DNA from: an uncultured beta proteobacterium
Lineage (GTDB): Bacteria > Pseudomonadota > Gammaproteobacteria > Burkholderiales > SG8-39
Direction: 5' to 3'
Assembly: GCA_902826155.1 (NCBI GenBank)
Contig: CADEDU010000053.1
Location: forward strand, 30,421 to 51,351
DNA length: 20,931 bases
A model generated the notes under the pieces. The model searched no databases. It was not told where the DNA came from and was given only the letters and a program-made list of their open reading frames with translations. The stretch's first letter is position 1. The number at the start of each line of letters is the position of its first letter. The position numbers and the translations under genes were made by a program. Positions 7,535 through 14,326 of this stretch are shown here, in pieces.

Positions 7535-7888
7535 ATGCCGTACATGCTGTTGGTGATGGAACCACCGGGGCAGCGTAAGACACGCACCGACGCCGAGGGC
7601 CGCGCCGTCTACGCGGAAATGGTGGGCTTTGCCCAATCGCTGCAGCGGCGCGGCGTGCTGCGTGCCGTCGAATCGCTGCGATCGGATGCCGATGCGGTCC
7701 GCGTCAAGGTCCGCAACGGTGAGCGGGTGCTGATCGATGGCCCGTTCGCGGAATCGAAAGAGATGGTCGGTGGATTTTTTCTGCTCGATGTACCCACGCG
7801 CGAAGAGGCCGTGGCGATCGCCGCGCAATGTCCGGCGGCACAGTTCGCGACCATCGAGGTGCGCGAGTTCGGCGCGTGCTACGAATGA
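7535..7888 (+). CDS. YCII/DGPF-domain protein (second of two)
   Basis: The product has 117 residues and starts at ATG 7535 with AAGGAG (7523-7528), 17 bp after the sigma gene. It begins MPYMLLVMEPPGQRK, the typical first strand of the family, and carries LIDGPFAESKEMVGGFFLLD, a full DGPF signature followed by the conserved GG-F-L segment, then a helix and REFG near the end. It is a divergent paralogue of the protein encoded at 5891-6256; the two align through the DGPF core but differ at the N-terminal loop. Family knowledge: DGPF proteins are the conserved partners of ECF42 sigma factors, with possible ligand-binding or enzymatic roles. Operon membership is clear from spacing. Specific function unknown. 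Confidence 0.92.
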   Translation: MPYMLLVMEPPGQRKTRTDAEGRAVYAEMVGFAQSLQRRGVLRAVESLRSDADAVRVKVRNGERVLIDGPFAESKEMVGGFFLLDVPTREEAVAIAAQCPAAQFATIEVREFGACYE

Positions 7889-7972
7889 TCGGGCGCGTTC
7901 CGGATGGTGGCGCGCGTTTCGCGCAGTAGCGCCCCAATCGCGCCGGAGTGCTCAGTGAGGTTCTCAATACGG

Positions 7973-7999
7973 TGTCGGATCGCGCGACCGCGACACGTC
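7973..7999 (+). promoter_or_regulatory. Putative ECF42-type sigma promoter 2
   Basis: TGTCGGA (7973-7979), 16 bases, then CGTC (7996-7999). These are the same two elements and spacing as at 5837-5863, again followed by CTTG. It lies 55 bases before the VOC-family gene, so that gene is likely transcribed by the same sigma factor from its own promoter. Confidence 0.7.
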
Positions 8000-8054
8000 C
8001 TTGGACTACACGCTCGCGCGTCGCGGGCGTACCCAGATCGAAAAGGAGTTGCAC

Positions 8055-8498
8055 ATGCCTCAACTGGCGAGTTATCTGTCGTTCGACGGCAATTGCGCCG
8101 AAGCGATGCGGTTCTACGAGAAAACCCTGGGCGGAACGCTGGTGGCGATGATCCGCAACCGCGATACACCAATGGCCGATCAGATACCCTCGGGCAGCGA
8201 AGACCGCATCATGCACGCGTGTCTGGAACTGCCCGGCGGTGCGCAGCTTATGGCCGGTGACGCGATGTGCAACGACCAGCCGTTTCAGCCGATGCGCGGC
8301 TTCATGCTCGCCATTACGTACGACAGGGTGGAGCAGGCCCAGCGCGTGTTCGATGCGCTCGCACCCGGCGGGCAGGTGCAGATGCCCATGGCGCCCACTT
8401 TCTGGGCCGAGCGCTTCGGCATGCTCACGGATCGCTACGGTACGCCGTGGGCGATCAATGGCGGGCCGATCGCGGCGTCGGGTGCGTCGAATGCGTAG
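8055..8498 (+). CDS. VOC-superfamily (PhnB/glyoxalase-like) protein
   Basis: The product has 147 residues and starts at ATG 8055 with AAGGAG (8043-8048). PhnB-like VOC features are LASYLSFDGNCAEAMRFYEKTLGG at the N-terminus, the ELPGGAQLMAGD strand-turn, the second-module MLAITYDRVEQAQRVFDAL, and the closing FGMLTDRYGTPWAING (family pattern: fGxvxDxFGvxWxin). Family knowledge: VOC proteins use a paired beta-alpha-beta-beta-beta fold for metal-dependent isomerases, dioxygenases and resistance proteins; PhnB-like members are mostly uncharacterised and are often found with DGPF proteins and ECF sigma factors. It lies 166 bp after the second DGPF gene and has its own ECF42-like promoter. It converges with the EamA gene. 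Metal ligands are not obvious, so catalysis is not assumed. Confidence 0.9.
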   Translation: MPQLASYLSFDGNCAEAMRFYEKTLGGTLVAMIRNRDTPMADQIPSGSEDRIMHACLELPGGAQLMAGDAMCNDQPFQPMRGFMLAITYDRVEQAQRVFDALAPGGQVQMPMAPTFWAERFGMLTDRYGTPWAINGGPIAASGASNA

Positions 8499-8585
8499 GG
8501 AGATCGAGCCGGGCGGCGCTTCGTCTGCTCCGCGCCCGTATTCGTGGCCGCGGCCATGCCCGGACCACGAGCGGACCGGCGTCCT

Positions 8586-9524
8586 TCATCGCCGGCTCAG
8601 GCTGGCCCCGATCGCGCAGATCGAATAAACGACGATCAGCGCGAGCACCGGCGGCGCGAACGTGATGCGGCCGTCGACTTGTTCGAGCGCGAACACGAAT
8701 ACCGGTCCGAGCGAACGGATGACGTGCGCCGTGAGTGGCTGGGTGCGCGCGATGCCCAATTGCAGCACGTAGAGCGGCAGTACGATCAACGCGAAGCCGG
8801 CGATGCCCAGCCAGGCGAGGCGCGTCGGGTCGGTCGGTAGCTGCGCAGGCGGCGCAAGCGCCAGTACGCTTGCGGCGACGATCATGATCAGCAGATAGCG
8901 CGCCGCCGTGACGAGCTCTGCACCGCAGCCCAGGTCGTGCAGGCGCTTGGCCAGGAGCAAACTGATCGTGATCGATGAGCCGCTCACCAGGATGGCCGCG
9001 AGCGCCGCGAGTTGCATCGGCAGTGATCCGGTCGCGAGTCCGGACCGGCCGGTGAGCGCCAGGGCGCCCAGCGTCAGCAGCGTAATCGCGCCGCCGGCAT
9101 GGAATGTCGCTTCCAGTGGTGTGAGTTTCGACTTGCCCGCGAGTCCGACGCCGGCGGCGGCAAGCGCGATCACCGTGAGCGGCCCCAGTCCGCCATGCAG
9201 GGTGTTGACGAGTGCCGGCTCGAGGTGCCGCAACGCGAAGAAGTAGCAGTTCCAGGCGAGCGCGGTTGCGACGTTCATCGCCAAAAGCAGCGGGATCTGC
9301 CGGCGCAGCAGATGAACCTGCGCGCGAGCGCGCCATAGGGCCCAGGTGCCGAAGACGACGGTCGCCATGACGAAGCTCGCCAGGATCACCAGCTGAATCG
9401 ACTCGCCCTGGAATACCCCGGCAAAGTAGACGTCGCGAATCGCCTGCGACAACGCGAATGCGACGATCAGAGCCGGGCCGAGTGTGTCGGTGGTGCGGTT
9501 CGCGGCCGGGGAAGATATTGACAT
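8586..9524 (-). CDS. EamA/DMT-superfamily transporter
   Basis: The product has 312 residues, starts at ATG 9524-9522 and lies on the minus strand between the VOC and GMC genes. It shows about ten hydrophobic segments arranged as two similar halves. The first half contains NVATALAWNCYFFALRHLEPALVNTLHGGLGPLTV, a classical EamA segment in which a helix ends before a P-x-x-x loop. The second ends PLTAHVIRSLGPVFVFALEQVDGR, the matching segment. Family knowledge: such proteins export metabolites or amino acids by antiport in the inner membrane, and substrates are seldom predictable. No clear Shine-Dalgarno sequence precedes the ATG, so initiation may be weak or the start may differ. Its promoter would lie in the 179-bp divergent region shared with the GMC gene. 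Confidence 0.88.
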   Translation of the reverse strand: MSISSPAANRTTDTLGPALIVAFALSQAIRDVYFAGVFQGESIQLVILASFVMATVVFGTWALWRARAQVHLLRRQIPLLLAMNVATALAWNCYFFALRHLEPALVNTLHGGLGPLTVIALAAAGVGLAGKSKLTPLEATFHAGGAITLLTLGALALTGRSGLATGSLPMQLAALAAILVSGSSITISLLLAKRLHDLGCGAELVTAARYLLIMIVAASVLALAPPAQLPTDPTRLAWLGIAGFALIVLPLYVLQLGIARTQPLTAHVIRSLGPVFVFALEQVDGRITFAPPVLALIVVYSICAIGASLSRR

Positions 9525-9703
9525 GCCCGGAGATTACGCGAGGCGCGCCGGGTCGCCACCTGGTTCTTGCGATCGAATCCAGTCCGGCGCGTAGCGCGCG
9601 GCGTCCGGGCGTTGTGTGACCCGTGGTGTAATTGGCTACGCCGCACCGCAGGCACGTACTGGTGTCCGGCGACCATGCGAATAAACAAGGGAGCGAGATC
9701 ACG

Positions 9704-11317
9704 ATGACCAATCCTGAGGCCGCGTTCGAAGCCGACATCGTCGTGATCGGTGCGGGCTCCGCTGGGGCGGCACTGGCGGCACGGCTCTCCGAGGATCCCA
9801 AGCTGTCCGTCGCGGTCATCGAAGCCGGCATCGACGATCGCTCGATCTGGCGTCGCATTCCGGTCGGCTACTTCAAGATGGTCGGCAACGCGCGCTTCGA
9901 CTGGCGGTTCCAGACCGAACCCGAGCCCGAAATGGACCATCGTCGCATTGCCTGGCCGCGCGGTCGCGTGCTCGGTGGCACGAGCGCGATCAACGGCATG
10001 CTCTACGTGCGCGGGCAAGCGGCGGACTACGATCAATGGGCGCGCGACGGCAACGAAGGTTGGTCGTGGCGTGAAGTGCTGCCGTACTTCAAGCGTTCGA
10101 TGGATCAGACGCGCGGGGAGTCGGAGGTGCACGCCACCGGCGGCCCGCTCACGGTGTCGAACCTGGTGATCGACGAGTTGTCGCAGGCGTTCATCGAGTC
10201 TGGCATGGCGGCCGGGCTGCCGCGGATCGATGATTTCAATGCGGGCGCGAACGAAGGGGTGGGGCCGTACCAGATCGTCACGCGCGGCGGCGAACGCGCA
10301 AGCACTGATCGGGTATACCTGCGTGAGGCGATGGCGCGTGCCAATTTGCGCGTGATCACCGGCGCTCTGACGCGGCGTGTGCTGTTCGACAAGACACGAG
10401 CGACGGGGGTGGAGTTCTTGCGCGATGGGCAAGTGCAATCGATCCGCGCGCGTCACGAAGTGGTGGTGTGTGCCGGCGCGATCCAGTCGCCGCAAATTCT
10501 CCAGTTGTCGGGCATCGGCCCGGCCGAGCTGCTCAAGGTGCACGGCATCGCGCCGCTCGTGTCGCTGCCCGGCGTGGGCCGCAATCTGCGGGATCACCTG
10601 CAGGCGCGCCTGTTCCATCGCGTGAACAAGCCGATCACCGGCAACGATATCTGGCACAGCCCGTGGCGCCGCGTGCGCGAAGGCCTGCACTATCTGGTGG
10701 GTCGCGGTGGATTCCTCGCCAACGGCATCTTTCGTGCCGGCGCGTTCTATCGCTCGCATCCGTCGGTGCCGCGTCCCGACATCCAGGCGCACTTCGGCAT
10801 CCTGTCGATCGACAATCCGTCGGTGCCGCCGCATCCGCACTCGGGCATGACGCTCTCGGTCTGTCTGCTGCGACCGGAAAGCGCCGGTTCGATCGAGATC
10901 CAGAGTGCTGATCCGAGCGCGGCCCCGCGCATACGCGCGAACTATCTCGCAGCGCCCGCCGATCGCATCGCGCTGATTCGCGCGGTGCGCCGCATCCGCG
11001 AAATCGCCGCGCTCGCGCCGCTCGAGAATTACTCCGAAGGGGAGTTTCAGCCGGGGCCCGCGGCACAGTCCGACGAGGACATCCTTGCGTTCCTGCGCGC
11101 CAAGGGCACGACGATCTTCCATCCGGCGGGCACCTGCAAGATGGGCCCCGATCCGATGGGCGTGGTGGACGATTGCCTGCGCGTCTATGGGGTCGAAGGT
11201 CTGCGCGTCGCCGACGCGTCGATCATGCCGCAGGTGGTGTCGGGCAACACCAACGCACCGGCGATCATGATCGGCGAGAAGGCGGCCGATCTGGTGCGCG
11301 AAACGCTGCAGCGCTGA
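9704..11317 (+). CDS. GMC-family FAD-dependent oxidoreductase (choline/alcohol dehydrogenase-like)
   Basis: The product has 537 residues. ATG 9704 is chosen because AAGGGAG (9687-9693) precedes it and the FAD fold begins at once. The dinucleotide motif is GAGSAG (16-21), with an acidic Glu40 ending strand two. GMC signature 1 is GRVLGGTSAINGM (87-99) and signature 2 is GAIQSPQILQLSGIG (about 259-273). The C-terminal active-site pair is His473 in FHPAGTCKMG and Asn517 in NTNAPAIMIGEKAAD. Family knowledge: GMC enzymes oxidise primary alcohols or polyols to aldehydes and pass electrons to a quinone, a dye or O2. The His/Asn pairing matches choline dehydrogenase-like and alkyl-alcohol dehydrogenase members. 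No signal peptide or membrane anchor is seen, so it is probably cytoplasmic. Substrate unknown; no betaine or alkane genes are adjacent. Confidence 0.95.
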   Translation: MTNPEAAFEADIVVIGAGSAGAALAARLSEDPKLSVAVIEAGIDDRSIWRRIPVGYFKMVGNARFDWRFQTEPEPEMDHRRIAWPRGRVLGGTSAINGMLYVRGQAADYDQWARDGNEGWSWREVLPYFKRSMDQTRGESEVHATGGPLTVSNLVIDELSQAFIESGMAAGLPRIDDFNAGANEGVGPYQIVTRGGERASTDRVYLREAMARANLRVITGALTRRVLFDKTRATGVEFLRDGQVQSIRARHEVVVCAGAIQSPQILQLSGIGPAELLKVHGIAPLVSLPGVGRNLRDHLQARLFHRVNKPITGNDIWHSPWRRVREGLHYLVGRGGFLANGIFRAGAFYRSHPSVPRPDIQAHFGILSIDNPSVPPHPHSGMTLSVCLLRPESAGSIEIQSADPSAAPRIRANYLAAPADRIALIRAVRRIREIAALAPLENYSEGEFQPGPAAQSDEDILAFLRAKGTTIFHPAGTCKMGPDPMGVVDDCLRVYGVEGLRVADASIMPQVVSGNTNAPAIMIGEKAADLVRETLQR

Positions 11318-11423
11318 CCCGTACGCGCGGCGGCTGCCGACGATTGCCGCACGACACCGATATTGCTGAAACCTGCGATCTTGCCCGGGGTCGCATGCGT
11401 ACATCCAAACTTCGGGAGTGCTC

Positions 11424-12293
11424 ATGCGTCTGACTGCTTCGCTTGCGATGGTTGTTGTTGCCGTCCTGCTTGCAGGTTGCAGTTCGTTCCCGGTGTCCTC
11501 ACTCGATCGATCCACACCGGCAGGGCTGGAACTGCTCGAAGCGTCCGCTCGCGCACACGGCTGGGAGGCTTATCACCGCCACCGCGACATCAACGTGAGC
11601 TACGAAGGGGAGTGGTTTCCCGCCGTGACGCGACTGCAGCCGGTGCTGGTCGATAGCGGCTATCGCGGCACGTCGGAAGAACGGATGCTGGTCGGCGAGA
11701 AGCTGATCGCCCAGAGCCATCGTGGCCCTGACGGCGTGAAGCATGTGGCGCGCATGCCCCAGTCGATCGCGGTGTGGTTCAACGGTTCACGCGATGGCGA
11801 TCGCGAGAAGCAGCTCGCCGCTGGCCTAGTCGCCGATGGTTATCGGCTGTTCCTGTTCGGGCCGATGTTCCTTCTTGAGCGCGCCGGCGCTGCGATCGTC
11901 GAAACGCTGGAGCCCGATGTGATCGATGGGCGCGAATACGATCGGCTGTTCGCGCGGCTGCGTCCCGGACTTGGACACGACGGCGAGGACCGTGTGGTGG
12001 TGTGGATCGATCGTTCCACCCGCCTTGCGCGCCGACTGTGGATCTCCGCCGACGCATTGCCTTCCACGCAGCGGGTGATCGCCGAAATCGATCTCCTCGA
12101 CGTTCGTGATCTGGCCGGAATGCGCCTGCCCACGCGGTATTTCGAGCGACTGAAGCGGCCGTTCCCCCTCGACGTCCATCAGTGGCGACTGATCGGCTTC
12201 GACGTGAATCGTGGCTATTCGCCGGGCGATGTGCTGGACGGTGCGATGCGCGGCGAAGCGCTGCGGCCGGCGGACAGGCTGCCACCACCGTAG
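11424..12293 (+). CDS. Putative lipoprotein of unknown function
   Basis: The product has 289 residues from ATG 11424; CGGGAG lies 5 bases upstream, while GTG 11418 would place the start inside that RBS. Residues 1-18 form a lipoprotein signal with lipobox LAGC and Cys19 as the lipidation site, so the protein should be anchored in the envelope. Residues 20-50 include LELLEASARAHGWEAYHRHRD, and the rest alternates strands rich in Arg/Asp/Trp such as VVVWIDRSTRLARRLWIS and LAGMRLPTRYFERLKRPF. That pattern suggests a LolA/LppX-like open beta-sheet, but this is only a shape-based guess. It follows the GMC gene by 106 bp and converges on the diiron-protein gene, whose stop is 12 bp away. I do not recognise a characterised homologue. 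Confidence 0.8.
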   Translation: MRLTASLAMVVVAVLLAGCSSFPVSSLDRSTPAGLELLEASARAHGWEAYHRHRDINVSYEGEWFPAVTRLQPVLVDSGYRGTSEERMLVGEKLIAQSHRGPDGVKHVARMPQSIAVWFNGSRDGDREKQLAAGLVADGYRLFLFGPMFLLERAGAAIVETLEPDVIDGREYDRLFARLRPGLGHDGEDRVVVWIDRSTRLARRLWISADALPSTQRVIAEIDLLDVRDLAGMRLPTRYFERLKRPFPLDVHQWRLIGFDVNRGYSPGDVLDGAMRGEALRPADRLPPP

Positions 12294-12305
12294 GGCGGTG
12301 CCCGG

Positions 12306-13139
12306 TCAGGCCGCCTTGCGTTCAAGCGATCGTTTCACGCGCAGCAGTTCACGCACGCTGCGCACATCTTGGCCAAGCAGGCGCGACAGGTTCTTGAGGA
12401 TCATCTCGTCCACACGCTGGGCCCAATCGGCGTCAAAGCGGATCTGTTCGTCGAGCCAGTGCTCCAGCCACTGCGGGTCGGGCAGACGCGACTGCACCGT
12501 GTCGCGCGGGAACAGCGCCTTGTTCACATGCAGATTGGTCGGATGCAGCGGTTTGCCGCTGCGAGCCGAGCTGGCCATGAGCACGCCGACTCGGGCGAAC
12601 GACGAGCGTGCGTCGTCGCCGAAGCGCTCGATCGCGCGACGCATGTACTGCAGGTAGGCACCGGCATGACGCGCTTCATCGGAAGCGATGGTCTCGTAGA
12701 TGCACTTGATCACCGGTTCGGTGTGCCACTGCGCCGCGCGCCGATACCAGTGATTGAGCCGCACCTCGCCGCAGAAATGGAGCATCAGCGTGTCCAGGGC
12801 CGGCGCCGGATCGAACGGAAAGCGCACCGCGGCCAACTCCTCTTCGGAGGGCACCAGATCGGGACGGAATCGGCGCAGATAGTCGATCAGCACCAGCGCG
12901 TGCTTCTGTTCCTCGAAGAACCACACCGATATGAACGCGCTGAAGTCGGTGTCGGCGGCGTTGTCGCGCAGGAACATCTCCGCAGCGGGCATGGCCGCCC
13001 ACTCGGTGATGGCGTTCATCTTGATGGTGAGCGCCTGTTCGTCCGATAGCAACGCCGCATCGAACTGCGCCCAGGGCACATCGGTTTCCATGTTCCAGCG
13101 GACGCGTTCCAGCGACTTGAAGATGGTCGGGTAGAGCAT
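12306..13139 (-). CDS. Diiron ferritin-like / acyl-ACP-desaturase-like protein
   Basis: The product has 277 residues, starts at ATG 13139-13137 and begins 2 bp after the stop of the upstream regulator gene, so the two are probably co-transcribed. The helical protein carries two E-x-x-H motifs that can hold a diiron centre: FFEEQKH (Glu77, His80) and SDEARH (Glu155, His158). Acidic residues Glu46 and Glu125 (GEVRLNHWY) lie at the helix positions that supply the other ligands. The order E, ExxH, E, ExxH and the approximate spacing match acyl-ACP desaturases, whose motifs are EENRH and DEKRH. Family knowledge: such desaturases insert a double bond using O2, and other ferritin-like members hydroxylate or sense O2. 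The divergent lipid-modifying operon makes a fatty-acyl substrate attractive. Desaturation is inferred, not shown. Confidence 0.8.
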   Translation of the reverse strand: MLYPTIFKSLERVRWNMETDVPWAQFDAALLSDEQALTIKMNAITEWAAMPAAEMFLRDNAADTDFSAFISVWFFEEQKHALVLIDYLRRFRPDLVPSEEELAAVRFPFDPAPALDTLMLHFCGEVRLNHWYRRAAQWHTEPVIKCIYETIASDEARHAGAYLQYMRRAIERFGDDARSSFARVGVLMASSARSGKPLHPTNLHVNKALFPRDTVQSRLPDPQWLEHWLDEQIRFDADWAQRVDEMILKNLSRLLGQDVRSVRELLRVKRSLERKAA

Positions 13140-13141
13140 GA

Positions 13142-14152
13142 TCAGCTTTTGCGCATCGGAAGTCGCGCCCGCCAGCTCTGCAACGTTGGGCGGATGTCGT
13201 TGAGCGAGGCGAGAATCCGGGCGCGAACGGGCGGATTGCGCACCGCACGTGCCGTGGCACCGCCGGTCCAGATCTCTATGTGTGCGGGCAGGAGCTCGTC
13301 CAGATCGGCCAGCACCTGGGCTGCCATCGCCGGCGAGAACGAAGCGGCGAACGACAGTGCCACCACGTCGGCGCGATGCGCGGCAGCGGCCTTCGCAAGG
13401 TCGCGCTGCGGAGTCTGAATCCCCAGCGACACGCAGTGTGCGCCTTCGAGGGTGAAGAGCGTCTGCGCCATGAGCAGTCCCATTTGATGCAGCTCGCCCG
13501 GAGGGGTGGTGAGGACGACTCTGGGGTGGCTGTCGCGCGCCGGCATCGACTGCATCGCTTCACGCAGCAGCGACTGCACGACTTCCGAGTAGAGATGTTC
13601 CTCGAATACTTCGATCTCGCCGACCACCCACATCGCGCCAACGGCAGTGGTGAGTGCAACGGTGGTGTCGAGCACGAACATCTCCAAGCCCTGTCGATGC
13701 ATGCACTCGCTCAGTTCGTTGCGCAGTGCGGTTACGTCGTGCGCCTTGATGGCACGCAGCAGCGGTTCGATCCGCTGTTGATCGCGTGGATGGGGCCTGC
13801 GCTGCTCGGTTTCGATCAGTAGCGCGCGCAGTTCCTGGTCGGTGTGCGCAACGATGACGCTCGGCCGGTAACCCCGATCGATCAGCTTCTTCATCAGCTT
13901 GAGCTTGTCGATCTCGGCCTGAGAGTAGACGCGCTCGCCGGCGTGGTCACGTTCCGGGTGCGGGAACGCGTAGCGGCGCTCCCATGCCCGAAGCGTCTCT
14001 TTCGGCACGCCGGTCTCACGACGGACCTCTTCGATCCGCATTCGACGTTTGGGTGACGCGGCTTCGTCGGCAGCCGAAACTGTATTGGACGGACTATTTA
14101 ATGTATTGGGCATAGATGGAAGTGTACTGAACCGTAACGCAGACGGGTACAT
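13142..14152 (-). CDS. MerR-family regulator with cobalamin-binding domain (CarH/LitR-like photoreceptor)
   Basis: The product has 336 residues if ATG 14152-14150 is the start; a GAGAGA stretch just upstream is only a weak RBS. ATG 14113 and ATG 14041 are in-frame alternatives. The MerR helix-turn-helix covers residues 38-106 (MRIEEVRRETGVPKETLRAWERRYAFP then a winged GERVYS). After a linker come the four-helix and Rossmann parts of a B12 domain. W175 and E185-H186 form the W-x9-EH motif that caps the adenosyl group, and E220, H222 and G225 form ExHxxG, which supplies the lower Co ligand. Family knowledge: CarH/LitR repress as AdoCbl-bound tetramers and release DNA after light breaks the Co-C bond. 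The residue after W175 is Val, where Thermus CarH has His132. Control of the divergent operon is inferred from the operator-like repeats. Confidence 0.9.
   Translation of the reverse strand: MYPSALRFSTLPSMPNTLNSPSNTVSAADEAASPKRRMRIEEVRRETGVPKETLRAWERRYAFPHPERDHAGERVYSQAEIDKLKLMKKLIDRGYRPSVIVAHTDQELRALLIETEQRRPHPRDQQRIEPLLRAIKAHDVTALRNELSECMHRQGLEMFVLDTTVALTTAVGAMWVVGEIEVFEEHLYSEVVQSLLREAMQSMPARDSHPRVVLTTPPGELHQMGLLMAQTLFTLEGAHCVSLGIQTPQRDLAKAAAAHRADVVALSFAASFSPAMAAQVLADLDELLPAHIEIWTGGATARAVRNPPVRARILASLNDIRPTLQSWRARLPMRKS
14081..14130. repeat. Three TGTAYTGR direct repeats, 21 bp apart
   Basis: TGTATTGG at 14081, TGTATTGG at 14102 and TGTACTGA at 14123 follow each other at exactly 21-bp steps, two DNA turns, so all would face the same side of the helix. 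They lie in the first codons of the regulator gene, or just upstream of it if ATG 14041 is the real start. A regulator operator is likely. CarH binds repeated half-sites of this general kind. Confidence 0.6.
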
Positions 14153-14188
14153 TCTCTCTCTAGGGAATGAGAAATTGGTTCCGGCTTA

Positions 14189-14217
14189 TTGTACGCTACA
14201 GAGAATATCTGTATAGT
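14189..14217 (+). promoter_or_regulatory. Sigma70-type promoter of the lipid operon
   Basis: TTGTAC (14189-14194) and TATAGT (14212-14217) are separated by exactly 17 bp. The -10 matches the consensus at five of six positions, the -35 at three. Transcription would start near 14224 and give a leader of about 100 bases before the FAD-protein ATG at 14327. The weak -35 and embedded operator fit a regulated promoter. Confidence 0.6.
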
Positions 14218-14220
14218 GCA
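14190..14220. promoter_or_regulatory. 31-bp imperfect palindromic operator over the promoter
   Basis: The stretch reads TGTA-N3-TACA, 9 bases, then TGTA-N3-TGCA. It includes a perfect TACAGA-N5-TCTGTA (14197-14213), centred in the -35/-10 spacer, the usual MerR-family operator position. The outer half-sites overlap both promoter hexamers. A bound regulator would cover the promoter, as AdoCbl-CarH does. Confidence 0.6.
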
Positions 14221-14326
14221 AAAAGTTCGTGGGGCCCTGGCCTGTTTCCTGGCCAAGGCGCGGAGATAGCCCGCGCTAGGCGCCCTCGGACACTTGGCTC
14301 AGTACCAACTCGCGAGGACGCTGCGG

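Noticed and set aside
5940..7583. Long minus-strand open frame (547 codons) opposite the sigma-factor gene
   Set aside because: It is a shadow of GC-rich coding: Arg/Ala/Pro-rich, no family pattern, and the plus strand carries a clear sigma factor with RBS.
9467..11515. Long minus-strand open frame (682 codons) opposite the GMC oxidoreductase
   Set aside because: Composition is His/Arg-rich, typical of an antisense shadow, and the plus strand has intact GMC signatures throughout.
12293..12315. GGCGG/CCGCC hairpin as a bidirectional terminator between the lipoprotein and diiron genes
   Set aside because: The stem is five pairs with a 12-base loop and overlaps the last codons of the minus-strand gene; no T-run of note.
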